A stretch of DNA of 13,890 nucleotides from Limnohabitans sp. Rim8 (lineage in GTDB: Bacteria > Pseudomonadota > Gammaproteobacteria > Burkholderiales > Burkholderiaceae_C): assembly GCA_945877725.1 (NCBI GenBank), contig CAMDXR010000040.1, positions 1 to 13,890 on the forward strand, written 5' to 3'. The notes under the pieces were generated by a model that was not told the DNA's origin, did not search any database, and saw nothing but the letters and a program-made list of their open reading frames with translations. This document shows positions 1-7,300 of the stretch, one piece after another. The stretch's first letter is position 1. The number at the start of each line of letters is the position of its first letter. The position numbers and the translations under genes were made by a program.

Positions 1-928
1 GTTCCCCCTGGAAGGAGTTGAGTGCCAGTTGCAAAGTAAAAAACTCACTCTTGGACAGCACGATCAGGGGCAGCAGAAAATCGTTCCAACGCCACATGAC
101 CGAGAAAATCGCCAGCACTGCCAGCGCTGGAGCCGTCAAGGGCAAGACAATGCGCCAGTAAATGCGCCATTCGCTGGCGTGGTCCATGCGGGCAGCTTCG
201 ATCAGTTCGTCCGGAATGGTCAGCATGTATTGGCGCAGCAAAAACACCCCGGTGGGTGTGGCCACGGCAGGCAAGATCACCCCCCACAGGCTGTTCAGCA
301 AATTGACCGAGTTGATGACCAAAAAAACCGGCACCAAAATGATGGTGGGGGGAATCATCAGGGTGGCAATGATCAGCAAGAAGACCGTCTTTTGGCCTTT
401 GAACTGAAATTTAGACAGTGCAAAAGCCGCCATCGAGTTGAATAGCAAGGTCAGTAAAGTGGCCACCACCGTGATGAAAACACTGTTCCAAAGGTAAGTG
501 CCAAAAGTGAACTTGCCAAACAAATCTGTGTAGTTGTTGGTGGCAAATTTCATTTCATTGACCGGCACACGTTCCCGAATGTTGACTTGCAGGGTCTGAT
601 CCGGTTGGGCCGGGTCCACCATGGTGGCCATGATGCCGATGCGACTGACTTGGGCCATTTCCCGGGGCTGCCCCCCTTCCCCAGCCACCTTGAACAGCGG
701 CAGCGGTTTGTCATGGCCAGCCACCAGCACCGTTTTTTGGCTGTAGGGCATAAAGGTGGGCGGGAACTGTCCAATGGCCGATTCAGTTTTGAACGACGAC
801 ATCACCAACCACAAGACCGGCGCAAACATCACGAACAGGCCCACCATCAGATAGGCGTAACTGAGCACGTCGGTCCAGTGCAAGCGCTGGCGGCCCCGCG
901 TGAGAAAAAGAAAACTGAGTGCCTTCAT
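1..928 (-). CDS. ABC sugar-type importer permease, MalG/UgpE-like (C-terminus beyond the window edge)
   Basis: This is an inner-membrane permease of a carbohydrate-type ABC importer; 309 codons are visible and the reading frame runs off the left edge. After a short cytoplasmic start, a hydrophobic segment at about residues 22-46 leads into the SSFK motif. Further membrane segments lie at about 150-170, 182-204 and 213-230. The cytoplasmic EAA loop, which docks on the ATPase, is clear at about 240-270 (ELIEAARMDHAS, then LPLTAPALA). Between the first and second membrane segments lies a polar stretch of about 70 residues (60-133) that ordinary MalG proteins lack. The ATG at 926-928 is one nucleotide past the stop of the preceding permease gene, so the two are probably translated together. 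Family assignment is secure; the substrate is not known. Confidence 0.93.
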   Translation of the reverse strand, partial: MKALSFLFLTRGRQRLHWTDVLSYAYLMVGLFVMFAPVLWLVMSSFKTESAIGQFPPTFMPYSQKTVLVAGHDKPLPLFKVAGEGGQPREMAQVSRIGIMATMVDPAQPDQTLQVNIRERVPVNEMKFATNNYTDLFGKFTFGTYLWNSVFITVVATLLTLLFNSMAAFALSKFQFKGQKTVFLLIIATLMIPPTIILVPVFLVINSVNLLNSLWGVILPAVATPTGVFLLRQYMLTIPDELIEAARMDHASEWRIYWRIVLPLTAPALAVLAIFSVMWRWNDFLLPLIVLSKSEFFTLQLALNSFQGE

Positions 929-929
929 G

Positions 930-1907
930 TCATCTCACCTTTTGTCCGGCCTGGCTGGCACGGGTCAAGCGCAACTGCGCCAGGGTCAGCAAAATCAAGA
1001 AAAATGCCAAAGCCAAGGAGGCTGCAGCCGCCAAACCGTACAAATGGATCTGCTCGGCAAAGCCGGTCTGGTAGATGAATTGCACGATGAAGGTGGTGGC
1101 CGAACCCGGACCGCCACCGGTCAAGACAAAAACTTCGTCAAATACCTGCACCGCCCGAATGGCGGCCAGCACCAGCACCACAATCAGGTTGGGCATGAGC
1201 AAGGGCAGCGTGATGCGGGTCAGCGTGCGCATGGGACTGGCCCGGTCCATCTGAGCAGCTTCGTACAGGTCGGCGGGAATGGCTTGCAAACCGGCCAACA
1301 AAATGAGGGTGTAAAAACCCATGTGAGCCCAAATCGATACAAAAACGGTCCAGAAAAAGGCCCAACCTGCATCGGTCAACCATTCGATCGGGGGCATATC
1401 CATGGCCACCAACCCAGCATTGAAGGCGCCTTGACTCTGCAGCAACCACTTCCATATCAGGGCCACCACCACGGGCGACAACAACACCGGATAAAAGTAC
1501 ACCCCACGCCAAAAACCGCGCCCGATGATCTTGCGATTGAGAACCAAGGCGGTGACAAGGGAAAAGAAAACCATCAAGACCACTTGCAACACACTGAACT
1601 TGAGCGTGTTGAACATGGCGCGCCAAAAAACATCTTTGCGACAGGTTGAAATGTCCAAATAATTGCGGCACTCAAACAGGATTTGGAAGTTTTCGGCACC
1701 CGTAAAAGGCCGTTGGTCGGGCATGAGGTTCACGCCGCCCGTGGTGGCGTAGACCAGATTGATCAGAATGGGCAAAAAAGTGAACAAGCCCAAAACGATC
1801 AGGTTGGGGGTTACAAAAAGCCAGCCCAATCGCGACGGACCCAATACACGCTGGCCCAACTTGAACAGCGGCTCCAGCAAATTAAAGAAAATCGACAAAA
1901 CTGGCAC
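930..1907 (-). CDS. ABC sugar-type importer permease, MalF/UgpA-like
   Basis: This is the partner inner-membrane permease of the same importer, about 325 residues with six predicted membrane segments. The first is at about 30-55 and the EAA loop is at about 213-240 (YEAAQMDRAS, then LPLLMPN), followed by the usual GGGPG stretch. The first periplasmic loop contains two cysteines, in ECRNYLDISTC, that could form a disulfide. I place the start at GTG 1905-1907 because GAAGG lies six nucleotides upstream. TTG at 1911-1913 is also in frame, but it directly abuts that site, and an in-frame stop lies just beyond at 1917-1919. The downstream permease starts one nucleotide after this stop. The binding-protein gene ends 184 nt upstream, an unusually long structured gap for an operon. 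Confidence 0.92.
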   Translation of the reverse strand: MPVLSIFFNLLEPLFKLGQRVLGPSRLGWLFVTPNLIVLGLFTFLPILINLVYATTGGVNLMPDQRPFTGAENFQILFECRNYLDISTCRKDVFWRAMFNTLKFSVLQVVLMVFFSLVTALVLNRKIIGRGFWRGVYFYPVLLSPVVVALIWKWLLQSQGAFNAGLVAMDMPPIEWLTDAGWAFFWTVFVSIWAHMGFYTLILLAGLQAIPADLYEAAQMDRASPMRTLTRITLPLLMPNLIVVLVLAAIRAVQVFDEVFVLTGGGPGSATTFIVQFIYQTGFAEQIHLYGLAAAASLALAFFLILLTLAQLRLTRASQAGQKVR

Positions 1908-1924
1908 GAGCAACCTTCAAATGC

Positions 1925-1942
1925 GGGCAAAAAACTTTGCCC
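1925..1942 (-). promoter_or_regulatory. Perfect hairpin next to the permease ribosome-binding site
   Basis: GGGCAAA and TTTGCCC form a seven-base-pair stem with a four-base loop. In the minus-strand transcript it ends a few nucleotides before the GAAGG ribosome-binding site of the MalF-type permease gene. It could limit ribosome access or protect the 5' end of a processed permease mRNA. The pairing is read directly; the function is inferred. Confidence 0.45.
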
Positions 1943-1985
1943 TCAATCATGACGGCCATTCGCTATGGCCACGGGTAAAGACAAG

Positions 1986-2003
1986 AAAAACAGCCCAAAG
2001 GGC
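1986..2003 (-). terminator. Weak intrinsic-terminator-like hairpin between binding-protein and permease genes
   Basis: In the minus-strand transcript, GCCC-TTT-GGGC is followed by UG, then five U residues and more U-rich sequence. The stem is only four base pairs, so termination would be partial at best. That fits an operon in which the binding protein is made in excess over the permeases. Confidence 0.35.
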
Positions 2004-2038
2004 GACTCCAATGAATGCCTTGCACATCCACAGCAGCA

Positions 2039-2072
2039 CCCCGACACCGACCGGGTGGGTGGGTGTCAGGGG
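2039..2072. other. GC-rich imperfect hairpin and G-quadruplex motif in the operon gap
   Basis: CCCCGACACC at 2039-2048 pairs with GGTGTC-A-GGGG at 2062-2072, leaving one bulged A and a loop of about 13 nt. On the plus strand, the template for this operon, positions 2053-2072 give four G-runs separated by 1, 1 and 5 bases, which meets the classical quadruplex pattern. A further run of six Gs follows at 2085-2090. It lies about 20 nt past the stop of the binding-protein gene. Confidence 0.55.
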
Positions 2073-2091
2073 CTGAGCCGGTCAGGGGGGC

Positions 2092-3369
2092 TTACTTTTG
2101 CGCTTGTTTCACGGCATCCTGCATGTCGGCCGTGATTTTGGCGACGGCTTCGTCGGATCCCATTTCACCCACGATGACCTGGGTCACGCGAGCAACCGTA
2201 GGCAACATGATGGCGCGGTTGAACTTGTAACCCTGGAATTGGTAGGCCACGGGGGCCAGGCTGGCCACACCCGTGCCAAACACGCCCAAAGCGGCTTTGG
2301 CACCGGGTTGAGCGCTGGCGTAATTCACACCTTTTTTGGCCAAACCAGCGTGTGCTGGAATGTTGTTGGTACGCGCAGTGAACTCGGTGTAAGCCGCCTC
2401 AGAAGCCATGAAGTCGAGGAATGCGCCCACTTCTTTGGGTGACTTGCTGGTTTTCAAGGCCACCCAGGCAGCGCCGCCAGGAATGCCGGTGCAAGCCGCA
2501 GGGCCGCAAGGGTTGGGTACGGCGGACCAGTCAAACTTGTTGCCCACGTCTTTTTGCAAGCGGTTGATCTGCCAGCTGCCCGAGAGCACCATGACCACGT
2601 TGCCGTTGATGAACTCACCAATCGAGTCGGCATAAGTCGAGCCGCCAGAACCGGCCCAGACTTCGCGCAACATGGTGCCGTCTTTGTGCCAGCTCACGAA
2701 CTTGTTGACTGTGGATTTGTAGCCATCGTCGATGACTGGATTGCCCTGTGCATCAAAAATCTTGGCGCCGTAACTGATGGCAGGGCCTGCAAAGCGGTGG
2801 CCCGAACGGTCCCAAGCCACAGCTGCCTTGGTTTGGGTGGCTTTGGCCACTTTGCGGGCAGCGTCCATCCATTCGTCCCATGTGGCTTTGGCACCAGGCA
2901 TAGGCACTTTGGCTTGTTCAAACAAAGTCTTGTTGACGTAAGGGCCGGTCATGGTCAGCTGAGACATGAAGCCGTAAACGCCCTTGTCAGTGGGGGCAGG
3001 TCGCAGCCATGGGGCGGTGCTGCCAAAATTGGCATCCCAGTATTTACGGTCTTTGATGTGAGCCGATACGTCCATGTAGAACTTGGACATGCCGCCCAAA
3101 TCGGTCACGCGGGCAATGTCCGGGCCCTGCCCTGCGGCCAGTTGCACCGGCAATTGCTCCACAATGGTTTTGTAGGGCACGGTGTCCACAATGACTTTGG
3201 TTCCGGGGTTTTGCGCTTCAAAGCGTTTGGCCAGGTCGGCCGTGACTTCGCATTCAATACCGTCTTGGTAGCACATGACCCGGATTTCGCCAGCTTGTGC
3301 CAGGTTGTGGCTCAGTGAAAAGGCCGCGCTCAACGCCAGGGCCAGGGGAACAATTCGAACAACTTTCAT
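2092..3369 (-). CDS. Periplasmic solute-binding protein of the ABC importer (family 1)
   Basis: This is a 425-residue family-1 extracellular binding protein that captures the solute in the periplasm for the two permeases encoded downstream. A signal peptide is clear: positively charged start, hydrophobic core at about 7-23, and a probable cleavage after AQA at residue 26. The mature protein shows usual family features, including LAAGQGPDIARV at about 78-88, GEFINGNVVMVLSGSW at about 251-266, and a C-terminal helical region. Cysteines occur as two close pairs, C33/C40 and C288/C293, which suggests disulfides. The ATG is well supported by GAGGAG five nucleotides upstream. Similarity to UgpB is only general, so glycerol-3-phosphate should not be assumed to be the ligand. 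A palindrome about 50 nt upstream may be the operator. Confidence 0.93.
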   Translation of the reverse strand: MKVVRIVPLALALSAAFSLSHNLAQAGEIRVMCYQDGIECEVTADLAKRFEAQNPGTKVIVDTVPYKTIVEQLPVQLAAGQGPDIARVTDLGGMSKFYMDVSAHIKDRKYWDANFGSTAPWLRPAPTDKGVYGFMSQLTMTGPYVNKTLFEQAKVPMPGAKATWDEWMDAARKVAKATQTKAAVAWDRSGHRFAGPAISYGAKIFDAQGNPVIDDGYKSTVNKFVSWHKDGTMLREVWAGSGGSTYADSIGEFINGNVVMVLSGSWQINRLQKDVGNKFDWSAVPNPCGPAACTGIPGGAAWVALKTSKSPKEVGAFLDFMASEAAYTEFTARTNNIPAHAGLAKKGVNYASAQPGAKAALGVFGTGVASLAPVAYQFQGYKFNRAIMLPTVARVTQVIVGEMGSDEAVAKITADMQDAVKQAQK

Positions 3370-3420
3370 GATGACTCCTCGTTTTAGTGTGAAAAAATTG
3401 AAAAATACACTTCATCACCC

Positions 3421-3436
3421 TTGGTATTTTGACCAA
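3421..3436. promoter_or_regulatory. Inverted repeat, candidate operator of the importer operon
   Basis: TTGGT-N6-ACCAA is a 16-bp inverted repeat in the gap between the divergent binding-protein and hydrolase genes. It lies 52 nt upstream of the binding-protein ATG and just before the first possible hydrolase start. The position suits a repressor or activator site, but I see no convincing -35/-10 pair. It differs from the motif in the glpR-glpD gap, so a different regulator may act here. Confidence 0.4.
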
Positions 3437-3438
3437 AA

Positions 3439-4395
3439 ATGACAACCCAAACCACAAATACTTCAAATTCGGCATTTTTGGGAGACTATGTGGAAGCCCT
3501 CTTTGGGGGGCTTGTGCCGGATTCGGATGGCGTGTCTGTTCAGCTGACGCACAGCCTTCAGACCGCAACATGTCAATTGCAAACTTGGCAGATTCAAATA
3601 GGCAGGCCCTGCTGGTTGCGATGGACCTTGTGGCTTGAGCGGTCCCTGAACCATGACTTGACAGAAAATTTTCCGTGTTTGCTCAGCCCGGATGCGTGCT
3701 GGCCGCATTGCATTAACGATGAAGCGCGACAACAAGTTCGGGCTTCCGGCGTGACATTGGCTTATTTCAATCGACTGGAAATTGCCCACGACGGACCGGA
3801 CAGGCAACGGTCGGGCCCTATTTTTGAGCATTGGCCGCACGCCCGCTGGGGGGCTATATCTGCTTGGGCTTGGGCTGTTCAACGCAGTGTGGATGCGCTT
3901 CTGCAAATCGGTTGCAAACCAGGGCAGTTGGGCCTGATCGGTCACTCCCGCAGTGGCAAAGCAGCCTTGTTGGCTGCGGCCACTCACCCCGGCATTGCAT
4001 TGACTGTGGCGCACAACAGTGGCACGGCTGGTGCGGCATCTTTCAAGGTTCAGGGGGCGGGTGCTGAATCTTTGAACGCCTTGCAAAGGGCTTTTCCCCA
4101 TTGGCTGGGCAGCCAAGCCTGTCTGCCTGAAGTGCAGCAACGAATTGAGGCGATCGACAACGGCGTGCTGCTCAAGGCCATCTTTCCTAGGCAGGTTTGC
4201 ATCATGCAAGCGTTGGACGATGCTTGGTCGAATCCATTGGGCGCCCGTTTGGCCTTCGACCAATTGCAAGCCTATTTCGCGGCGCACGGTAAGGGCCGAA
4301 ACGTCCATTGGCGCGAACGAACCGGGGGCCATGCCATGACCCCGCAGGCTTGGCAGCAAGCCGCTAGATTGGTTGTACAACTCTCGGGCGATTGA
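3439..4395 (+). CDS. CE15-like alpha/beta hydrolase (glucuronoyl/acetyl esterase type)
   Basis: This is a 318-residue alpha/beta hydrolase resembling carbohydrate esterase family 15 and related bacterial esterases. The nucleophile motif is GHSRSGKAAL, with Ser170 in the GxSRxGK arrangement typical of that group, and HNSGTAGAA follows at 192-200. A likely catalytic acid lies in ALDDAWSNP (Asp260 or Asp261), and His298 sits in TGGHAM. The upstream segments AYFNRLEIAHDG and ARWGAISAWAWA are also characteristic. No signal peptide is visible, so it probably acts in the cytoplasm on an imported ester. It looks short at the N-terminus for the family. ATG 3439 has no ribosome-binding site; GTG 3490, with GGGAG five bases upstream, may be the true start (301 residues). 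It runs against its neighbours. Substrate unknown. Confidence 0.8.
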   Translation: MTTQTTNTSNSAFLGDYVEALFGGLVPDSDGVSVQLTHSLQTATCQLQTWQIQIGRPCWLRWTLWLERSLNHDLTENFPCLLSPDACWPHCINDEARQQVRASGVTLAYFNRLEIAHDGPDRQRSGPIFEHWPHARWGAISAWAWAVQRSVDALLQIGCKPGQLGLIGHSRSGKAALLAAATHPGIALTVAHNSGTAGAASFKVQGAGAESLNALQRAFPHWLGSQACLPEVQQRIEAIDNGVLLKAIFPRQVCIMQALDDAWSNPLGARLAFDQLQAYFAAHGKGRNVHWRERTGGHAMTPQAWQQAARLVVQLSGD

Positions 4396-4430
4396 ATGGC
4401 GCATCATGGGCTAGGTTAGCTGCAGGGGTT

Positions 4431-5585
4431 TCAGCCCAACAACTCAGACATGGCGAAAGGGCCTTGGGTCAGGTCAATGGCTTGACCAGTGCGTGCTGAT
4501 TCTTGTGCCGCCAAGCCCATCACCACGGCGCGCAAACCGTCCTTTAAAGTCACCTCCACTTGGCCTTGCCCACGCACCACGGCATTGAACTTTTGGTGTT
4601 GGTACAGGGTTGACCCGTTGTGGTCTCCCGCCGCCAGAGCCACGGGGTCGACGGGCACATCCAATTCGCGCGGTCCTTTGGGTTCACGCGGGCTGACCAC
4701 CAATTTGGGCACCGGGGCATCGCCCAAGTGCGCAGGCCAGAAGCGGCCAGGGCCAGGCACAAAACATTCGGCTTTGCCCAAGGGCCCAACCACCGAGATT
4801 TCTTCCTGGTAGCGCGCGCCTTCTGCAAACATGCACAACTCCAGCATGGCCCGCTGGCCCGATGCAAAGTCAACAATCACATAGGCGTTGTCCAAAATGT
4901 CTGGCGTGCCATCGGGGTAACGTTCATCTTGGTGGTTGTGGTCTGCCCCTGCAGAGGCGTAAACGCGCACGGGCTCGCTTTGGGTCAAGTGCCGCATGAG
5001 GTCAAAAAAGTGACAGCACTTTTCGACCAGCGTGCCGCCGGTGTAACGGTTAAACCGATTCCAGTCCCCCACTTTGACCAAAAACGGAAAGCGGTGCTCA
5101 CGGATGGTGAGCATGCGGACTGGGCCCGTGTGGGTTTGCTCATGAACCTCTTTGGCCAGCAAGGCCACCGGAGGCATGTAGCGGTACTCCATGGCAACCC
5201 AGATCGGTGCGGGGTAGTGGGCTTGCAAAAGCGCCAACTGCCGAACGTCTTCCAGTTCGGTGCAGGCCGGTTTTTCGAGCAGCAGGGGCAAGGGGCGCAA
5301 ACGCGCAATTTCGCGTAATTGGTCAGCATGGCAAAAGTTGGGACTGACGATCACCAAACAATCCACGTCGGGGGACATCACCACTTCGGTCAAGCTGGCA
5401 GCACTTTGGGCACCGGGAGCCAAGGCCAGGCTGCGGGCCAACATGTCGGCATCGGGCTCGTAAATGCGGCTAACTTTTGCGCCTGGCAACAAGGCAATGT
5501 TGCGCAAATGCTCTTGGCCCATCATGCCGCAGCCAATGATGCCGTAACGTGTGCTGCCGGGTTGGGTTGTGGTGTTCGTGCTCAA
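4431..5585 (-). CDS. Gfo/Idh/MocA-family NAD(P)-dependent oxidoreductase
   Basis: This is a cytoplasmic sugar- or polyol-type dehydrogenase of about 384 residues. The N-terminal Rossmann fold has GxGxxG at residues 18-23 (GCGMMG), and EKP, the conserved cofactor/substrate lysine motif, is at about 104-106. The C-terminal sandwich domain contains the active-site stretch TLVEKCCHFFDLM, with the usual His and Asp at about 192 and 195. There is no ATG before the nucleotide-binding motif. I chose TTG 5583-5585 because it gives a normal-length N-terminus; a longer TTG start at 5652-5654 would overlap glpD. It follows glpD after 41 nt on the same strand, so it is probably cotranscribed. The substrate cannot be read from the sequence; a keto-sugar or glycoside-linked sugar is a reasonable guess. 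Confidence 0.88.
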   Translation of the reverse strand: MSTNTTTQPGSTRYGIIGCGMMGQEHLRNIALLPGAKVSRIYEPDADMLARSLALAPGAQSAASLTEVVMSPDVDCLVIVSPNFCHADQLREIARLRPLPLLLEKPACTELEDVRQLALLQAHYPAPIWVAMEYRYMPPVALLAKEVHEQTHTGPVRMLTIREHRFPFLVKVGDWNRFNRYTGGTLVEKCCHFFDLMRHLTQSEPVRVYASAGADHNHQDERYPDGTPDILDNAYVIVDFASGQRAMLELCMFAEGARYQEEISVVGPLGKAECFVPGPGRFWPAHLGDAPVPKLVVSPREPKGPRELDVPVDPVALAAGDHNGSTLYQHQKFNAVVRGQGQVEVTLKDGLRAVVMGLAAQESARTGQAIDLTQGPFAMSELLG

Positions 5586-5626
5586 AACAAAATTCCAGTG
5601 ATTGGGTGTTTGTATTAAAAATTGAA

Positions 5627-7300
5627 TCAGTGCGCCAAGGTGTAACGCTGGCAAAGCGCTAGAAAATCATCCAGTTTGGGGTCCAGCCCGGTTTCTTCTT
5701 GCAACAGACTGGACACTGCAGGGGCCATCAGGGCGGCCTGACGAGCGTCTAGAAACAGGGCTCGCCAACGCCGTGCAAGCATATCCTCGACCGTAAAAAC
5801 CCATTCGTTGCGGGCCGAAAACCGCACCATGGCCTCGGTCAAACCCATGCCCAGATGGATTTGCGCGCCCGGCAGGGCCAAAACCTGGTCGGCCTCGGTG
5901 CCCCACAAATGAAGCCCGGGCGCATCGCTGATGGCGTGCTGCGGCGCAGGGCTTGAAGGTGCGCCCACCAAAAGGTGTTGGCGGGTATCGCCTGTGCCGG
6001 GTGGTGTTGGAGGTAAATCTGCATGGCTTTGGATGGCTTGCATCACCTCTTCGGCCATGACACGGTAGGTGGTCCATTTGCCGCCGGTCACGGTGTACAA
6101 AGCATGGGCTTCGCGCTGAATCAGGTGCTCACGCGACATGTGGCTGGTGGCCCCCGAATCGCTGCCCCCGACCAAGGGCCTGAGCCCTACCCACACGCTG
6201 CGCACATCGGCCGAGGTGATGGTGACGCCCAAAGATTTGCGACTTTCCGTAAACAAAAAATCAAGTTCGGCCTGCATGGGCAAGGGTTCATCAGGGGCGT
6301 CGCTGCGCGGGGTGTCGGTGGTGCCGATCACGGTTGCACCCAACCAAGGTACGGCGAATAAAACCCGCCCGTCAGAGGTGTTGGGAATCAACACCGCTTC
6401 ATGAATGGGCAAACATGCCCGCGACACCACAATATGGACCCCCTGGCTGGGGGTAACCAAGGCCTTGAGTTCGGGTGAATGAGCCCCTTGTGGTAATGCC
6501 ATGCGGCGCAATGTATCCACCCAAACGCCGGTTGCATTGACCACACAAGCGGCTTGAACCGTTCGGGTCAAGCCGGTACGCTCGTCCAGCAAACCTACTT
6601 GCCATTGGGCCTTTTCGGATGGCTTTGTGTGCGTTATGGGGTTTGTTTCAGGGCTTGTTTTAGGGCTTGTGTCTTGGCTGGGCGATGCGCTTTGGGGGCC
6701 ACATGTCAAGGCCGTCACTCGGGTGTGGTTGTGCACACTGGCTCCGGCACGTTGGGCGGTTTTGGCCAGTGCCAAGGCCAAACGGGCGTCTTCAAACTGC
6801 CCATCCCAGTAGCGCACGCCCCCCACAAAACGACCCGATAGCAGGGGCAATCCGGCAGCGCAACGCGCTAAGGCGGCGCGGGAAATTGCCACAGTAGCCC
6901 CCAAGCTCAAGCGGCCGGACAACCATTGGTAAACCTTCAGCCCCAAGACCGTCCAGGCCCAAGACCACCTGCTGCTCGCAGGCACGACAAAAGACAAAGG
7001 CTGTGCCAGATGAGGGGCCAAGCCCAATACGGTGGACCGTTCACGCAGTGCCTCGTAGACCAACCTCAAACGCCCTTGCGCCAAGTAGCGCACGCCCCCA
7101 TGCAACAGCTTGGTGGAACGGGAAGATGTGCCACTGGCAAAGTCACGCGCTTCAACCAACAAGACCTTTCGACCCTCTAGTGCCGCTTGCAAAGCCACAC
7201 CCAGGCCCGTGGCCCCGCCGCCAATGACCAACAAATCCCAAACACTTTGAGGATCAAAAGAAGCGGTATCGGCAAAGGTATCAGAGGATGGAATGGTCAA
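5627..7300 (-). CDS. glpD: FAD-dependent glycerol-3-phosphate dehydrogenase (GlpD-like)
   Basis: This is a membrane-associated flavoprotein that oxidises glycerol-3-phosphate to dihydroxyacetone phosphate and passes electrons to quinone. It is about 557 residues; E. coli GlpD is 501. The FAD-binding GGGATG is at 27-32, followed by TSSRSTKLLHGGVRYL, as in GlpD. VNATGVWVD, GTTDTP, GLRPL and the FAD-contacting TGGKWTTYR stretch are all present, and the C-terminal domain is intact. The start is TTG 7298-7300, with AAGGA five nucleotides upstream; a longer frame reaching 7417 would cross the operator region. An extra low-complexity stretch at about 202-231 has a TSPK-like four-residue period. Divergent glpR supports the assignment, although a related FAD-dependent oxidase for another polyol phosphate remains possible. 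Confidence 0.9.
   Translation of the reverse strand: MTIPSSDTFADTASFDPQSVWDLLVIGGGATGLGVALQAALEGRKVLLVEARDFASGTSSRSTKLLHGGVRYLAQGRLRLVYEALRERSTVLGLAPHLAQPLSFVVPASSRWSWAWTVLGLKVYQWLSGRLSLGATVAISRAALARCAAGLPLLSGRFVGGVRYWDGQFEDARLALALAKTAQRAGASVHNHTRVTALTCGPQSASPSQDTSPKTSPETNPITHTKPSEKAQWQVGLLDERTGLTRTVQAACVVNATGVWVDTLRRMALPQGAHSPELKALVTPSQGVHIVVSRACLPIHEAVLIPNTSDGRVLFAVPWLGATVIGTTDTPRSDAPDEPLPMQAELDFLFTESRKSLGVTITSADVRSVWVGLRPLVGGSDSGATSHMSREHLIQREAHALYTVTGGKWTTYRVMAEEVMQAIQSHADLPPTPPGTGDTRQHLLVGAPSSPAPQHAISDAPGLHLWGTEADQVLALPGAQIHLGMGLTEAMVRFSARNEWVFTVEDMLARRWRALFLDARQAALMAPAVSSLLQEETGLDPKLDDFLALCQRYTLAH
6639..6674. repeat. Three degenerate 12-bp tandem repeats inside glpD
   Basis: Three consecutive units, GGGTTTGTTTCA, GGGCTTGTTTTA and GGGCTTGTGTCT, sit in frame within glpD. 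They encode a Thr-Ser/Asn-Pro four-residue periodicity in the part of the protein that is longer than E. coli GlpD. The units differ at two to four positions, so the array is not recent. Confidence 0.7.

Noticed and set aside
900..1649. A 249-codon plus-strand frame opposite the permeases
   Set aside because: Gln/His/Gly-rich antisense translation; the permease with its EAA loop is the real gene.
2554..3318. A 254-codon open frame on the plus strand opposite the binding-protein gene
   Set aside because: His/Gly/Val-rich translation typical of antisense to a high-GC coding gene; the binding protein opposite is unambiguous.
3370..3438. Sigma-70 promoter for the binding-protein gene
   Set aside because: TTGTCA- and TATTTT-like words are present but not at usable spacing.
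3463..4407. A 314-codon open frame on the minus strand covering the whole hydrolase gene
   Set aside because: The plus-strand frame has clear hydrolase motifs (GHSRSGK, ALDDAW, GGH); the minus-strand product resembles nothing and lacks a ribosome-binding site.
4396..4430. Hairpin GCTA-GGT-TAGC between the convergent hydrolase and oxidoreductase ends
   Set aside because: Only four base pairs and no T-tract on either strand, so not supported as a terminator.
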